Positions 50,211-58,825 are shown, counted from the stretch's first letter. The stretch is DNA of 64,000 nucleotides from DASVEE01 sp036380735 (GCA_036380735.1 DASVEE010000012.1:138072-202071), one strand, 5' to 3'. Notes: a model not told the origin generated them from the letters alone. Made by a program: numbers and translations.

Positions 50211-50609
50211 TTACCCCTCCCGCTCCGACGGCTGCAGGATGCTCACCCGGTTGCCCTCCGTGTCCGCGAACGACGCGTACTGGCCGATGCCGGGGATTTC
50301 CATCGGTTCGCCGAAGACTGTGCCGCCGGCGGCGGTGATTTTGCGGATGGCGGCGTGGATGTCGGTGACGGCGATGACCACGGACGGGTGCTGGCCGGCA
50401 GGGTCGCTGGGGCGCTCGTAGAAGCCTCCGTTGATCGCGCCAGGTTTCGTGGGGATCTGGTCGGGGCCGGTCTCGGTCGTCATGGCGACGACGTAGTTCC
50501 CCATCTCCGGTCCGAGGGTCTGCGTCTGCCAGCCGAAGGCGCTCTCGTAGAACTCCTTCATCCGGTCGCGGTCCTCGTAGGGCATCTCGAAGTGAATCAC
50601 GCTGTCCAT
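50211..50609 (-). CDS. VOC (glyoxalase-like) family protein
   Basis: The 132-residue protein starts at ATG 50609 with GGAGGAAC before it. It holds one VOC module: VIHFEMPYEDRDRMKEFYES, FGWQTQTLGPEMGNYVVAMT, and a C-terminal strand set VVIAVTDIHAAIRKITAAGG ending ASFADTEGNRVSILQP. Metal ligands would be the His of IHFE and a C-terminal Glu or equivalent. The substrate is not predictable; relatives include dioxygenases, resistance proteins and uncharacterised PhnB-like proteins. Confidence 0.87.
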   Translation of the reverse strand: MDSVIHFEMPYEDRDRMKEFYESAFGWQTQTLGPEMGNYVVAMTTETGPDQIPTKPGAINGGFYERPSDPAGQHPSVVIAVTDIHAAIRKITAAGGTVFGEPMEIPGIGQYASFADTEGNRVSILQPSEREG

Positions 50610-50640
50610 TCGCCGTTCCTCCTGTTGCTTCGCGCGGAAC

Positions 50641-50709
50641 AATACGACGAATGGGACCTAGAGGACTACGACGCGCGGCGCATCAGTCCTATAGGTCCTC
50701 TCGTTCCCC
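50641..50709. repeat. Decayed inverted pair of 9-bp-unit arrays (copy 20)
   Basis: The left arm AATACGACGAATGGGACC is degenerate; the right arm is GTCCTATAG, GTCCTCTCG, TTCCCC. It lies between VOC and permease genes. Confidence 0.85.
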
Positions 50710-50714
50710 TTCGT

Positions 50715-51941
50715 TCATTCAAACCGCAGCGCCTCGATCGGATCCAACGACGCCGCCTTCCACGCGGGATACCACCCGAAGCCCGTCCCTATCAGCGAAC
50801 ACACGATCAACCCCGTCAGAGCCCAACCCCACGGGAAGATCATGGCGATGTCCAGCCAGATCGCCACGCCGTTGCCGCCCACCACGCCCAGCAGGATGCC
50901 GAGTAAGCCGCCGAGCTCCGACAGGATCACCGCCTCCAGGAGGAACTGGCGCACGATGTCGTCTTTGCGTGCACCCACGGCTTTGCGGATGCCGATCTCG
51001 CGCGTGCGCTCCGTGACGCTCACCAGCATGATGTTCATGATGCCGATGCCCGCGGCGAGCAGCGCGATCACGCTCACCACGAACGCGCCGACGCGGATCG
51101 TGCCGGCGATCTGCGCGAACGCGCTCACCAGCGAATCGTTGCTGTAGATCGCGAAGTCGTCGTCTTCGCCGAGCTTCAGGCCGCGCGCCGCGCGCATCGC
51201 GCCGATCGCTTTGTCCAGCGTCTGGTTGTACGTCGCCTGCGACGTCGACTGGATCGCGATGTTCACCGTGCGGTTCGCGCTGCCGTAGTCGCCGAGGAAA
51301 CGGGAGATGGGGACGATGACGAGATCGTCCTGGTTCTGGCCGAACGACGACCCCTTCTCCGCGAACACGCCGACGATCTGGTACGGCTTCTCGTTCAGCT
51401 TGACCGTCTTGCCGATCGGCGTCTCGTTCGCGAACAGTTTCTTCTGGATGTTCGTGCCGACGACCGTCACGTTGCGCCCCAGCGCCACATCCTCCGCCGA
51501 AAGATTGCGGCCGAAGCCGAGCGTGTAGCTGTTCGCCACGAGGAAATGCTCGTTCGTCCCGACCACCGTCTGCCCCTGGATCTTGGTGCGCCCGTAGCTC
51601 GCGGCCTGGCCGCCGTCGAAGATCTTGAAGCAGATGGCGTTCGCCTGGCCGTCCATGAGCTGTTCGAAGCGCCGCGCCTCGTCGAGCGTGATGTTCCGCC
51701 GGTTGGCGAACGTGCTCTCCGGGTCGCTCGTGTTCATCGTCGGGTATTTGGCGAACTGGAAGATGTTGCTGCCGAGGAAGCTGAGGCCTCCTTCGATGGA
51801 CGTCTGGATGACGCTGAGCGCGGTCATCACGCCGATGACGGAGAAGACGCCGATCGTCACGCCGACGATGGTCAGCGCCGAGCGCAGCTTGTTCGTGCGC
51901 AGGGCGCCCAGAGCGATGCGGAGGATCTCGGAGAGCTGCAT
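50715..51941 (-). CDS. FtsX/MacB-type ABC transporter permease (second of a pair)
   Basis: The 408-residue protein starts at ATG 51941, 2 bp after the upstream permease stop. It has the MacB layout: an N-terminal helix region (LRIALGALRTNKLRSALTIV), a MacB periplasmic domain (about 45-270) and an FtsX domain with three helices, the cytoplasmic coupling segment VTERTREIGIRKAVGARKDD, and a C-terminal helix. There is no ATPase domain. Such paired permeases with a MacA-like adaptor work as mechanotransmission exporters together with a separate ATPase, which is not in this operon. Confidence 0.9.
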   Translation of the reverse strand: MQLSEILRIALGALRTNKLRSALTIVGVTIGVFSVIGVMTALSVIQTSIEGGLSFLGSNIFQFAKYPTMNTSDPESTFANRRNITLDEARRFEQLMDGQANAICFKIFDGGQAASYGRTKIQGQTVVGTNEHFLVANSYTLGFGRNLSAEDVALGRNVTVVGTNIQKKLFANETPIGKTVKLNEKPYQIVGVFAEKGSSFGQNQDDLVIVPISRFLGDYGSANRTVNIAIQSTSQATYNQTLDKAIGAMRAARGLKLGEDDDFAIYSNDSLVSAFAQIAGTIRVGAFVVSVIALLAAGIGIMNIMLVSVTERTREIGIRKAVGARKDDIVRQFLLEAVILSELGGLLGILLGVVGGNGVAIWLDIAMIFPWGWALTGLIVCSLIGTGFGWYPAWKAASLDPIEALRFE

Positions 51942-51943
51942 GG

Positions 51944-53203
51944 TCACTCGTACCGCAAGGCTTCGATGGGATCGAGCCGCGACGCGCTCAGCGCCGGAGC
52001 GAAGCCGGAGAAGATCCCGGTGAGCATCGACACGATGAGCCCCGTCACGACGAGGCCGACGGAGAACTGCATGGGGAACGACGGAAACGCCGCGGCGACG
52101 GCCGTGCACATCAGCCACGACAGGCCGAGGCCGACCACGCCGCCGACGAGGCAGATGCACACGGCCTCGACGAGGAACTGCAGCAGGATGTTGCGGCGCC
52201 GCGCGCCGACGGCCTTGCGCGTGCCGATCTCGCGCGTGCGCTCCTTCACGCTCACGTAGGTGATGTTCATGATGCCGATCGCGCCGACGAACAGCGCCAG
52301 GCTCGTCACGAACAAGCCGGCGACGGCGATGCCGCTCTTGATCGGATCGATCGTGCTGCGCAGCGCGGTCTGCGCGTTGATGGAGAAGTCGTCCCGCTGC
52401 TCGGGCTCGAGTCCGCGCACGCGGCGCATCGCGCCGGTCAACTCGCCGCGCGCGATCTCCAGGCGATTCTTGTCGCGCACTTTCACGCGGATCGACGTGT
52501 CGAGGCGCGAGCTGAACGCTTTCATGAACGCCTGCAGCGGCACGACGGCGTATGTATCAAAGCTGAAGAGCCCGAGGAAGGTGCCTTGCTTCGACCAGAC
52601 ACCGATGACGCGGAATGGCGTGCCGCTGATCAGCACCGTCTTGTCCAGTGGCGTTTCGTTCGGGAACAGCGCCTCGGCCACGTCATACCCGAGGACGACG
52701 ACGTTGCGGCCGCCGCGCGATTCCGCTTCATTGAAGAAGCGTCCTTCCTTGAAGCCCGCGGTCGACGTGAGGAGGAACTCGTCGGTCGTCCCCTGCGTGA
52801 AGACGTTGCGCACGTCGTTGTCCCCGTACTTGACGTTGCGGATGGTCTGCATCGTCGGCACGGCGGTGAGCAGCTCCGAGTTCGGCGTGTCGCGGATGAT
52901 GCGCTTGAGGTCCTCCGCATAGCGCACGTTCATCGTGCGGCGGTTGCGGTAGTTCCACCAGTCGTCCACGTGGTGCCACGGCCACTTCTCGACGTAGAGG
53001 ATGTCGTCGCCGATGACGGCGAGGCTGCGCTCGAAGCCGATCTCGATGCCACCGATCGCGGATCCCATCAGCGTCACGGCGATGATGCCGATGATCACAC
53101 CGAGGGCGGTGAGCGCGGAGCGCATCTTGTGCATCCGGATCACGAGCCACGCGGTGCGGAACGACTCGACGATCTCGATCGAGAGCTCGCTCAGGAATCT
53201 CAG
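51944..53203 (-). CDS. FtsX/MacB-type ABC transporter permease (first of a pair), probable CTG start
   Basis: The frame extends upstream of the GTG at 53143 by twenty conserved-looking codons (RFLSELSIEIVESFRTAWLV), the N-terminal amphipathic helix normal for MacB-type permeases. The only start that includes it is a CTG at 53203-53201, which overlaps the adaptor gene's stop as CTGA, with GAAGG upstream. The product is 419 residues: helix 1 (MRSALTALGVIIGIIAVTLM), periplasmic MacB_PCD domain, FtsX domain with VKERTREIGTRKAVGARRRN. It pairs with the next permease to form the transport unit. Confidence 0.85.
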   Translation of the reverse strand: MRFLSELSIEIVESFRTAWLVIRMHKMRSALTALGVIIGIIAVTLMGSAIGGIEIGFERSLAVIGDDILYVEKWPWHHVDDWWNYRNRRTMNVRYAEDLKRIIRDTPNSELLTAVPTMQTIRNVKYGDNDVRNVFTQGTTDEFLLTSTAGFKEGRFFNEAESRGGRNVVVLGYDVAEALFPNETPLDKTVLISGTPFRVIGVWSKQGTFLGLFSFDTYAVVPLQAFMKAFSSRLDTSIRVKVRDKNRLEIARGELTGAMRRVRGLEPEQRDDFSINAQTALRSTIDPIKSGIAVAGLFVTSLALFVGAIGIMNITYVSVKERTREIGTRKAVGARRRNILLQFLVEAVCICLVGGVVGLGLSWLMCTAVAAAFPSFPMQFSVGLVVTGLIVSMLTGIFSGFAPALSASRLDPIEALRYE

Positions 53204-54516
53204 TCTTCGCCTTCTTTCTCCAGCGCCACCTTGGAGCCGTTCTTCAGCTTGCGCGAAATGGCGGTGTAGGAGCCCGACACGACTTCCTCGCCCGGCTTCA
53301 GGCCGCTGCGGATCTCCATGAAGGTGTTGTCGGCGATCCCGGTCTCGACCTTGCGCATCTGCACGGTCTCGCCGGTGCGGATGAAGACGACGCGCTGGAG
53401 CTTCGTGCGCAGCGCTCGCTCCTTCTGTTTCTGCGCCTGCTGGCTCGTCACCTCGGCACGGTTGTCGTCCTTGTCGCGCGCGGCTTCACGCACGCGGCGT
53501 CGCTCCTGTTCTTCGGGCGAGAGGTCTGTGTCGGTGCTGCGCACGGTTACGCTCTGGATCGGCACGGCCACGACGTCTTTCACCGTGGCGGTCTCGATGT
53601 CGGCGGTGGTGCTCATGCCGGGGCGCAGGCGCAGCGAGCGGTCGGGGATGCTGATCTTCACTTCGAAGTTCGTGACCTCTTCCTGCGTGCCGGCGTTGCG
53701 CGTGAGCGCGGTGCTGGCGATCTCGCGCACGACGCCGCGGATCTCGCGATCGGGCCAGGCGTCGACATGGATGCGCGCGCTGTCGCCGACCTTCACCTCG
53801 ACGACGTCGTTCTCGTTGACGTTGACGCGCGCCTCCATGTGGTCGAGATCGGCGATGCGCATCACCTCGGTCCCGGCGAACTGGCTGGTGCCGACGACGC
53901 GCTCGCCGGCGCGGCTGGTGAGCGAGCTGATGGTGCCGGCGACGGGCGAGTAGATGACGGTCTTCGACAACGCTTCATTGATCTGCCGCAGCGCCCCCTC
54001 GGCACGCTGGATCTCGAAGTTCGCCGCGTCGAGCGCCGCCTTCGCGCTGTCGTACGTCGTCTTCGCGGCGTTGCGGTCGGTGTCGGAGAGGAGGCCGCTC
54101 TCGAAGAGCTTCTGGATGCGCCGGTACTCGGTGTCCGCCTTCGAGAGCTGCGCGCGATTCTGCGCGCTGGCGGAGCGCGCGGCGTTGAGCGCGGCCTGCT
54201 GCGACTCCACCTGCGCGCGGTAGCTGTCGGGGCGGATGCGTAGCAGCAGATCGCCCTTCTTGACGAGCTGCCCTTCGCGCACGGGGATCTCGACGATCTC
54301 GCCCGACACTTCCGGCGCGATCTTCACCTCGATCTCCGGCTGGATCTTGCCGGTGGCGGTGACGATCTGCGTGAGGCTCGTGCGAAACGCCTTCTCGGTG
54401 GTGATGAGCGTGGGCTTCTCGCCGCGGCGCGACGCAAAGACCATCGTCGCCGCAACGGCGATCGCCACGAAGGCGCCGATGATGAACAGTTTCTTTCTGG
54501 ACGGCCATTTCGCCAT
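53200..54516 (-). CDS. MacA-like periplasmic adaptor
   Basis: The 438-residue protein starts at ATG 54516 (MAKWPSRKKLFIIGAFVAIA, an inner-membrane anchor). Domains are a lipoyl half (IAPEVSGEIVEIPVREGQLV), a long alpha hairpin (about 95-190), the second lipoyl half (VIYSPVAGTISSLTSRAGER), a beta-barrel and a membrane-proximal domain split by a charged helical insert (DLSPEEQERRRVREAARDKD). Context with two FtsX permeases makes it the MacA-type part of a tripartite exporter. The open frame upstream of the start is only 9-bp repeat. The outer-membrane channel and ATPase are not nearby. Confidence 0.9.
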   Translation of the reverse strand: MAKWPSRKKLFIIGAFVAIAVAATMVFASRRGEKPTLITTEKAFRTSLTQIVTATGKIQPEIEVKIAPEVSGEIVEIPVREGQLVKKGDLLLRIRPDSYRAQVESQQAALNAARSASAQNRAQLSKADTEYRRIQKLFESGLLSDTDRNAAKTTYDSAKAALDAANFEIQRAEGALRQINEALSKTVIYSPVAGTISSLTSRAGERVVGTSQFAGTEVMRIADLDHMEARVNVNENDVVEVKVGDSARIHVDAWPDREIRGVVREIASTALTRNAGTQEEVTNFEVKISIPDRSLRLRPGMSTTADIETATVKDVVAVPIQSVTVRSTDTDLSPEEQERRRVREAARDKDDNRAEVTSQQAQKQKERALRTKLQRVVFIRTGETVQMRKVETGIADNTFMEIRSGLKPGEEVVSGSYTAISRKLKNGSKVALEKEGED

Positions 54517-54580
54517 GCGAAGTGAATGCTCCTGGGAGAAAGATACGCTTTTCAGGAGAGAAGTTGCGTCGGGGGGCGAT

Positions 54581-54669
54581 GACGATGGGACGAATAGGAC
54601 AAATAGGACAGATGGGACAAATGGGACGCGTCCTATTCGTCCCATTTGTCCCATCTGTCTATCGTTCCT
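54581..54669. repeat. Inverted pair of 9-bp-unit arrays (copy 21)
   Basis: The left arm GACGATGGGACGAATAGGAC and further units flip at GACGCGTCC to the right arm, which ends CTGTCTATCGTTCC. The pair is back-to-back with no spacer. Confidence 0.92.
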
Positions 54670-54675
54670 GCCAAC

Positions 54676-54704
54676 AAAAACGGCCGCTCCCACGAGCGGC
54701 CGTT
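54676..54704 (-). terminator. Rho-independent terminator for the beta-helix gene
   Basis: Read on the minus strand, an 11-bp perfect stem (AACGGCCGCTC with GAGCGGCCGTT, 4-nt loop) is followed by TTTTT. It lies 131 bp beyond the stop codon of the beta-helix gene. Confidence 0.8.
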
Positions 54705-54799
54705 CCACGATCGATGTACGCCCAGGCCGTGGCGGTGCAGAGACGGCGAAGGCGACGGGCATACGAATCTCCGTGGAGTTCGGGGATGGAAGGAACGGC

Positions 54800-54819
54800 G
54801 GCCGCTCGTGAGAGCGGCC
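54800..54819. repeat. Hairpin related to the terminator stem
   Basis: GGCCGCTC and GAGCGGCC enclose GTGA. It shares its 8-bp arms with the terminator at 54676-54704, so four arm copies lie within 150 bp and could form alternative pairings. Confidence 0.75.
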
Positions 54820-54834
54820 TCCGCATGGACTGCG

Positions 54835-56079
54835 CTAGCGGCTGATGGTCGTCGCGCCGTGGAGGCTGTACTGGAAGCCGACGTTCATGCAGGGCGATTG
54901 CAGCGATGACGTGGCCGTGTGGTTGGCTTTGTAGAGGCAGCGGTTTGCCTCGGCCATCTGCAGGTCGCAGCCGGTGCCTGGCGTGCCGTCGTAGAAGCCG
55001 CTGAAGGTGTTGCCGCTCACCGTCAGGTTCTTCACGCCGTCGATGGCGATGCCGTAGCCCATCCAGCCGCGCAGTGAGTTCGTGCTCACGTAGCCGCCCT
55101 GGTAGTCGCTGGTCAGGTTGAGCTCCCCGCAGTCGCCCCTGACGTGCGGGCCGATGCCGATGCCGATCTGAATCATGCCGCCTTCGCCGTTGATGATGTT
55201 GTCGTGGACTTTCACGTTACGGAAGTCGCCGTTCAGAGGGTGGTAGTCGGCCATGGAGATGCCGTAGATCATGTCGCGCGAGTAGGCCGTGATGATGTTG
55301 TGGTGGATGTCGGAGCCGGCGGACTGGAAGACGGCGATGCCGGCGTCGGTCGCGTCGGTGATCTCATTGTTCATGACCAGGCTGTTCTGGCACTGCAACT
55401 GGAGGCCGTCGGACCATTTGCCCGTGTCGCCCGGGATGGCGAAGTGCTCGCCGGCGGGACCGAACCAGTTGTTCGTGATCTGCGCGTTGCGGCAGACATA
55501 GGTGCCGGTGCTGTTCGGCCCTCGCTCGAAGGCGAGGCAGGCTCCCCCGCGTGGATAGCTGATCGTGACCGAGTCGACGATCTGCCCCGTCGTGACGGCT
55601 CCCATGGCCACGGTCGCGGCGCCGCTGGCCACGTGACCGAATTGCTGGCGTCCGCCGTCGACGCGAATGTTGCGCAGCTGCGAGTTATCGGAGCCGTGAT
55701 AGCGGCCGAGCGTGGCGTTGTAGTCCCAGACACCGCCGTGGATCAGCGTGACGAACGGATCGCCGTTCGGCAGGTTGGCGTTCTTCGGCTTGATCAGCGC
55801 CCGCGTGTTGTCGCGCGGAAATCCCTGCGTGTAGATGAACACGTCCGCCTTGTACGGATCGAAGGCCACCGTCTTCGTCAGGGTCCAGGTCGTGTTCGGA
55901 CAGAGGTTCGCGTGGCAGCCGCACTGAATGCGGTCATTGATCTGCTGCGCATGGTCGCCGCCGAGAACCGGCACCATGCACGTATTGAGGCTCGGACAGA
56001 CGGCAGGACAGGCGCCCCAGACGGATGCGGTGAAGAGTGCAGCAACTGCAACGACGATGATGCTCCGAAGAATGCACAT
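54835..56079 (-). CDS. Secreted right-handed parallel beta-helix protein
   Basis: The 414-residue protein has a signal peptide (MCILRSIIVVAVAALFTASV). A cysteine-rich N-terminal part (ACPAVCPSLNTC, QCGCHANLC) is followed by a right-handed beta-helix of at least eight rungs with asparagine-ladder-like segments (NAQITNNWFG, NSLVMNNEIT, HHNIITAYS, NVKVHDNIINGEGG, NLTVSGNTFSGF). No lyase catalytic residues can be assigned. It may bind or cleave a surface glycan. Its gene is alone, with a strong terminator downstream. Confidence 0.85.
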   Translation of the reverse strand: MCILRSIIVVAVAALFTASVWGACPAVCPSLNTCMVPVLGGDHAQQINDRIQCGCHANLCPNTTWTLTKTVAFDPYKADVFIYTQGFPRDNTRALIKPKNANLPNGDPFVTLIHGGVWDYNATLGRYHGSDNSQLRNIRVDGGRQQFGHVASGAATVAMGAVTTGQIVDSVTISYPRGGACLAFERGPNSTGTYVCRNAQITNNWFGPAGEHFAIPGDTGKWSDGLQLQCQNSLVMNNEITDATDAGIAVFQSAGSDIHHNIITAYSRDMIYGISMADYHPLNGDFRNVKVHDNIINGEGGMIQIGIGIGPHVRGDCGELNLTSDYQGGYVSTNSLRGWMGYGIAIDGVKNLTVSGNTFSGFYDGTPGTGCDLQMAEANRCLYKANHTATSSLQSPCMNVGFQYSLHGATTISR

Positions 56080-56188
56080 CGAATCTCTCCTTTGTGTACG
56101 AGGACGCTCGGGAGAGGGAGATATTGTTATTCAGCGAAAGAAATGCAGAGGAGGGAGGAGGCTGCGGCGTCTCCGCTAAACTCCCCGC

Positions 56189-56497
56189 GTGCAATTCACG
56201 AAGTTCCTCCGTGACGGCGTCCGCAGCGGCGAGATCACGTGCAGCATCCGTGTCTGGACCCGGCCGCACGTGATCGCCGGCAACCGCTATCCGATGGAGG
56301 GAGGCGAGATCGAGGTCGACTCGATCACGCCGATCACCTTCGACGACATCACTCCGGAACTGGCGCAAGCTTCGGGTTTCGCCAGCGTCGCCGATCTGTT
56401 GAAGGTAGCGAAACATGGGCGCGGGGAGAACGTGTATCTGGTGCGATTTCACTATCTGGCATCGCGGACGGCAGGGCCAGGGAAGCGGACGCGGTGA
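56189..56497 (+). CDS. ASCH-domain protein
   Basis: The 102-residue protein starts at GTG 56189. It is a small ASCH (PUA-like) domain: RDGVRSGEITCSIRVWTRPH has the conserved G-x-K/T-x-x-x-R core, followed by RYPMEGGEIEVDSI, ITFDDITPELAQASGF and VYLVRFHYL. ASCH domains bind RNA or nucleotides; a few are amidohydrolases for N4-acetylcytidine. This one is too short to assign. It precedes the lysine-rich protein gene by 57 bp. Confidence 0.8.
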   Translation: MQFTKFLRDGVRSGEITCSIRVWTRPHVIAGNRYPMEGGEIEVDSITPITFDDITPELAQASGFASVADLLKVAKHGRGENVYLVRFHYLASRTAGPGKRTR

Positions 56498-56554
56498 GTG
56501 GAGCACCGCGCATCGCGGCATTCGACTTGCTCAGCTTGTCTCCGGAGGTAACAC

Positions 56555-56986
56555 ATGGCAGCGAAGAAGCGTGAGTTGATCGAGCCCCACAAGGGCGACA
56601 AGCGGTACATCCGGCGCGACGACCAAGGCCGGATCAAGGAATCGGACGACGTGAGCCGTTCGCTCTCGCAGGACCAGAAGCGGAAGGCGAAGACCGTCGT
56701 CAAGTCGGGCCAGGGCGACAAGGGCGACCGCGCACCGGCGAAGAAGTCGGCCGCGAAGAAGGCGACCACGAAGTCTTCCGCGAAGAAGGCGAGTTCGAAA
56801 TCTTCCGCGAAGAAAGCGAGCACGAAATCTTCCGCGAAGAAAGCGAGCACGAAATCTTCCGCGAAGAAAGCGACCACGAAGTCTTCCGCGAAGAAAGCGA
56901 CCACGAAGTCTTCCGCGAAGAAAGCGACCACGAAGTCTTCCGCGAAGAAAGCGTCCTCGAAGAAGGCCGCCTCGAAGAAGAAGTAG
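56555..56986 (+). CDS. Lysine/alanine-rich histone H1-like protein
   Basis: The 143-residue protein starts at ATG 56555 (GGAGG upstream). The first 60 residues are mixed and charged (GDKRYIRRDDQGRIKESDDV). From about 61 to 143 it is a run of 9-residue repeats of the type KKATTKSSA or KKASTKSSA, encoded by seven near-identical 27-bp units (GCGAAGAAAGCGACCACGAA and so on), ending KKAASKKK. Such tails bind DNA without sequence preference, like bacterial histone H1-like proteins. The number of repeats is likely to vary between strains. Confidence 0.85.
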   Translation: MAAKKRELIEPHKGDKRYIRRDDQGRIKESDDVSRSLSQDQKRKAKTVVKSGQGDKGDRAPAKKSAAKKATTKSSAKKASSKSSAKKASTKSSAKKASTKSSAKKATTKSSAKKATTKSSAKKATTKSSAKKASSKKAASKKK

Positions 56987-57166
56987 CGCCGCGACCCCAA
57001 CTTCCGAGGCGCTGCGCGCCGGGTGACCGTCCTCGCGCGCAGCGCTATGTCAGCCTTCCACAAGCCGGCTGCCGCGACGGCACCTCCGGTCAGATGACAC
57101 TTGTCACCTCGGCGAGTGCACTCTCGTCACTCCCCGCTCCGACGCGGCGGACCCATATTTCTCCGC

Positions 57167-57691
57167 ATGAAGAGAATTGCATGGGTGCTCTCACTGCTCG
57201 TCGCCACTTCCGTCATCGCGCAGCCGCGACCGGAGGCGCAGCTCGCGGCCATGAAGAAGCTGGATGGGATGGTCGGGGTGTGGAAAGGGGAGGGGTGGAT
57301 CGAGATGGGAGGACCGCGGCTCGCGTTCCGCGGCAGCGAGACGGTGCAGCGGAAGCTGCATGGCGTGGCGCTGCTCGTCGAGGGGGCGTTCTTCGCCAAG
57401 CCGCCCGGGGCGGAGGCCGAGGTGCCGGTGCATACGACGCTGGCGGTGATCTCGTTCGATCCGAAGAGCGCCAAATACGCGTTCTCCACCTGGCTGGCAA
57501 CGGGGACGTCCGGCGACCACGAGCTGGTGCTGCGCGAGAACGGCTGGCAGTGGCAACTGCAGACGCCGGGCGGCGCGACCGTCCGCTACACGACCACGTT
57601 CGCCAACGGCCAGTGGGTGGAAGTGGGGGAGCGCTCCACCGACGGCACCACCTGGAAGCAATTCTTCGAGATGAAGCTGAAGAAGGAGTAG
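57167..57691 (+). CDS. Exported DUF1579 protein
   Basis: The 174-residue protein starts at ATG 57167 (MKRIAWVLSLLVATSVIAQ, signal peptide). The mature part is a lipocalin-like DUF1579 domain: MKKLDGMVGVWKGEGWIEMG at the start with its WxGxG motif, then VAVISFDPKSAKYAFSTWL-type strands, GWQWQLQTPGG and DGTTWKQFFEMKLKK. These proteins are periplasmic and of unknown role, perhaps ligand binding. No operon partner is evident; a 9-bp array follows. Confidence 0.83.
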   Translation: MKRIAWVLSLLVATSVIAQPRPEAQLAAMKKLDGMVGVWKGEGWIEMGGPRLAFRGSETVQRKLHGVALLVEGAFFAKPPGAEAEVPVHTTLAVISFDPKSAKYAFSTWLATGTSGDHELVLRENGWQWQLQTPGGATVRYTTTFANGQWVEVGERSTDGTTWKQFFEMKLKKE

Positions 57692-57726
57692 CTCGCCGTT
57701 CGCGGATGACGAGAAGGCGAATCGTG

Positions 57727-57818
57727 CCTATAGGACATGGCATGCCGCCCTGCTAGCCCGGGCGTTGTCCCATACGTCCTATCCGTCCTATAGGTCCTAT
57801 TCGTCCTATCGTCCCCCC
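57727..57818. repeat. Array of 9-bp units (copy 22)
   Basis: A left remnant CCTATAGGAC is followed by a spacer and the right arm GTCCCATAC, GTCCTATCC, GTCCTATAG, GTCCTATTC, GTCCTATCG, CCCCCC. It lies 20 bp before the ABC gene region. Confidence 0.93.
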
Positions 57819-57838
57819 CAACGCGCGCGCCGGCGGCG

Positions 57839-58825
57839 ATGATGAATGAGCTCCGCCGCCGCTGTACACCTCCTGGCCCGACGGACGTAACTATCGTCAG
57901 GAGAAGAAGCCCATTGCCAGACCTCCGGATCCGCGATCTGTCGAAAACCTATCCGAATGGCGTCCACGCGCTGCAGCGCATCAATCTGACCATTCCACCC
58001 GGCATGTACGGACTTCTCGGCCCGAATGGTGCCGGCAAGTCGACGCTCATGCGCACGATCGCAACCCTCCAGGAGCCCGACGAGGGGGAGATCCATCTCG
58101 GGTCGCTCGATGTCCTGCGGCAGAAAGACGAGGTGCGCAAGACCTTGGGCTACCTGCCGCAGGAGTTCGGCGTCTATCCGAAGACCACGGCCGAGCGGCT
58201 GCTGAATCACTTTGCCGTCCTCCGCGGGATCACGCGGCGAGGGGAGCGGAGGGATGTGGTCGAATCTCTGCTCCGCCAGACGAATCTCTGGGACGTGCGG
58301 AAGCAGAAGCTCGGTGGCTTCTCCGGCGGAATGCGTCAACGCTTCGGCGTCGCCATCGCGATGATCGGCAATCCACGACTCCTCATCGTCGATGAGCCCA
58401 CGGCCGGTCTCGATCCAGCAGAGCGCGTTCGCTTCCTGAACCTCCTCGCCGAGCTGGGTGAGCAGAGCGTCGTCATCCTGTCGACGCACATCGTGGAAGA
58501 CGTCTCCGAGCTCTGCACACGAATGGCGATCATCGACAGGGGGCGAATTCTGCTCGAGAGTGAGCCGCATCGCGCGGTAGGCGATCTGCAGGGAAGGATC
58601 TGGAGCCGAGTCGTCAGCAGAGATGAACTGGCGGCGCTCGAGCGCGAGCAGGTGGTGATCTCCACCAAACTGCTGGCCGGCCGCACGATCGCCCACGTCT
58701 TCCGCGACGGCTCGCCCGGTCAGGGATTCGAGGCGGTCGCACCCGATCTCGAGGATGTCTACTTCAGCGCCATGTCAGGCCGCTACGCCGGACACTACGG
58801 GGCGGCTGCAACGGCGCAGTCATGA
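57839..58825 (+). CDS. ABC transporter ATP-binding protein of the M1-fused transporter
   Basis: The ATPase has Walker A GPNGAGKST, Q-loop YLPQEFG, signature GGFSGGMRQR, Walker B LLIVDEPTAGLD and H-loop STHIVED. A C-terminal regulatory part of about 100 residues follows. The start may be ATG 57839 or, with AGGAG at the right distance, TTG 57914 (LPDLRIRDLSKTYPNG), which fits the usual length better. It overlaps the permease gene by 4 bp (ATGA). It powers the ABC-2-type permease next to it; the substrate is unknown. Confidence 0.92.
   Translation: MMNELRRRCTPPGPTDVTIVRRRSPLPDLRIRDLSKTYPNGVHALQRINLTIPPGMYGLLGPNGAGKSTLMRTIATLQEPDEGEIHLGSLDVLRQKDEVRKTLGYLPQEFGVYPKTTAERLLNHFAVLRGITRRGERRDVVESLLRQTNLWDVRKQKLGGFSGGMRQRFGVAIAMIGNPRLLIVDEPTAGLDPAERVRFLNLLAELGEQSVVILSTHIVEDVSELCTRMAIIDRGRILLESEPHRAVGDLQGRIWSRVVSRDELAALEREQVVISTKLLAGRTIAHVFRDGSPGQGFEAVAPDLEDVYFSAMSGRYAGHYGAAATAQS

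Noticed and set aside
54517..54762. Longer N-terminus for the MacA-like adaptor
   Set aside because: It is encoded by the 9-bp array and hairpin region; the membrane anchor starts right after ATG 54516.
57839..58825. ABC ATPase as the missing partner of the MacA/FtsX operon
   Set aside because: It lies over 3 kb away on the opposite strand and is translationally coupled to the M1-fused permease; its C-terminal extension is of the ABC-2 type.
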